Shown here: positions 5,444 through 5,531 of the stretch, piece by piece
Numbering within the stretch: the first letter of the stretch is position 1
Layout: the number at the start of each line of letters is the position of its first letter
DNA from: Actinomycetota bacterium
GTDB taxonomy: Bacteria > Actinomycetota > Thermoleophilia > Gaiellales > F1-60-MAGs149
DNA length: 5,531 nt
NCBI GenBank assembly: GCA_947481755.1
Contig: CANKHS010000098.1
Location: forward strand, 1 to 5,531
Direction of reading: 5' to 3'
Made by a program: the position numbers and the translations under genes
Notes under the pieces: model-generated
The model's input: the letters and a program-made list of their open reading frames with translations, nothing else
The model's database searches: none
What the model was told of the DNA's origin: nothing

Positions 5444-5531
5444 ATGAGCGAATCGCCTCTTCCCACCAGCGTTGTCTACCCCGGCTCGGCCGGGTCGTAT
5501 ACGTCTGAGGCGGCCGAGCGGTTGTACCCCA
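5444..5531 (+). CDS. pheA: Probable prephenate dehydratase, N-terminal fragment (cut by window edge)
   Basis: Only the first 29 codons are present; the frame is open to the right edge. After a short leader (MSESPLPTS), the sequence VVYPGSAGSYTSEAAERLYP resembles the start of the prephenate dehydratase domain (pattern AYLGPxGSYSxxAAxxLFP, the first strand and substrate-side loop of the periplasmic-binding-like fold). That enzyme converts prephenate to phenylpyruvate in phenylalanine synthesis. A weak GGA (5433-5435) lies 8 nt before the ATG. It is divergent from thiL, with 64 bp between the starts. The identification rests on about 20 residues; the catalytic TRF motif and the ACT domain would lie outside the window, so whether the gene is intact or fused to another domain cannot be seen. 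Confidence 0.6.
   Translation, partial: MSESPLPTSVVYPGSAGSYTSEAAERLYP

Overview
The window is high-GC bacterial DNA with dense genes. It carries four complete protein genes, one gene cut by the right edge, and a cluster of palindromic repeats at the left edge. Base composition, a bacterial-type PolX, a polyprenol-phosphate-mannose-synthase-like enzyme and a multidomain L,D-transpeptidase fit a Gram-positive Actinomycetota-type organism, possibly a deep lineage such as Thermoleophilia. That placement is inference from gene content; there is no rRNA or other marker to settle it.

Layout: positions 1-236 hold two copies of an 82-bp repeat, each ending in a perfect 32-34 bp palindrome built around GGGCCCGGGCCC. 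The second copy runs into the 3' end of polX (minus strand, 199-1959), an X-family DNA polymerase with a PHP nuclease domain. A 116-bp divergent gap (1960-2075) separates polX from a GT2 glycosyltransferase (plus, 2076-2831) that resembles polyprenol-phosphate mannose synthase. After 58 bp comes a membrane-anchored L,D-transpeptidase (plus, 2890-4377) with three Ig-like modules, a peptidoglycan-binding domain and a YkuD domain. A 30-bp convergent gap with a GC-rich hairpin follows, then thiL (minus, 4408-5379). Divergent from thiL, the first 29 codons of a probable prephenate dehydratase gene run off the right edge (5444-5531).

The genes do not form one pathway. The glycosyltransferase and L,D-transpeptidase may form a small cell-envelope pair (lipid-linked mannose donor; peptidoglycan cross-linking or anchoring). 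PolX is DNA repair, ThiL is the last step of thiamine diphosphate synthesis, and the right-hand gene is phenylalanine synthesis.

The most unusual part is the repeat cluster. Its palindrome has no stop codon in any of the six frames. It encodes the same peptide (RHFGPGPKMS) on both strands in one phase, and it supplies the last codons and the stop codon of polX. It looks like a dispersed repeat of the genome that has landed at, or been captured by, a gene end.
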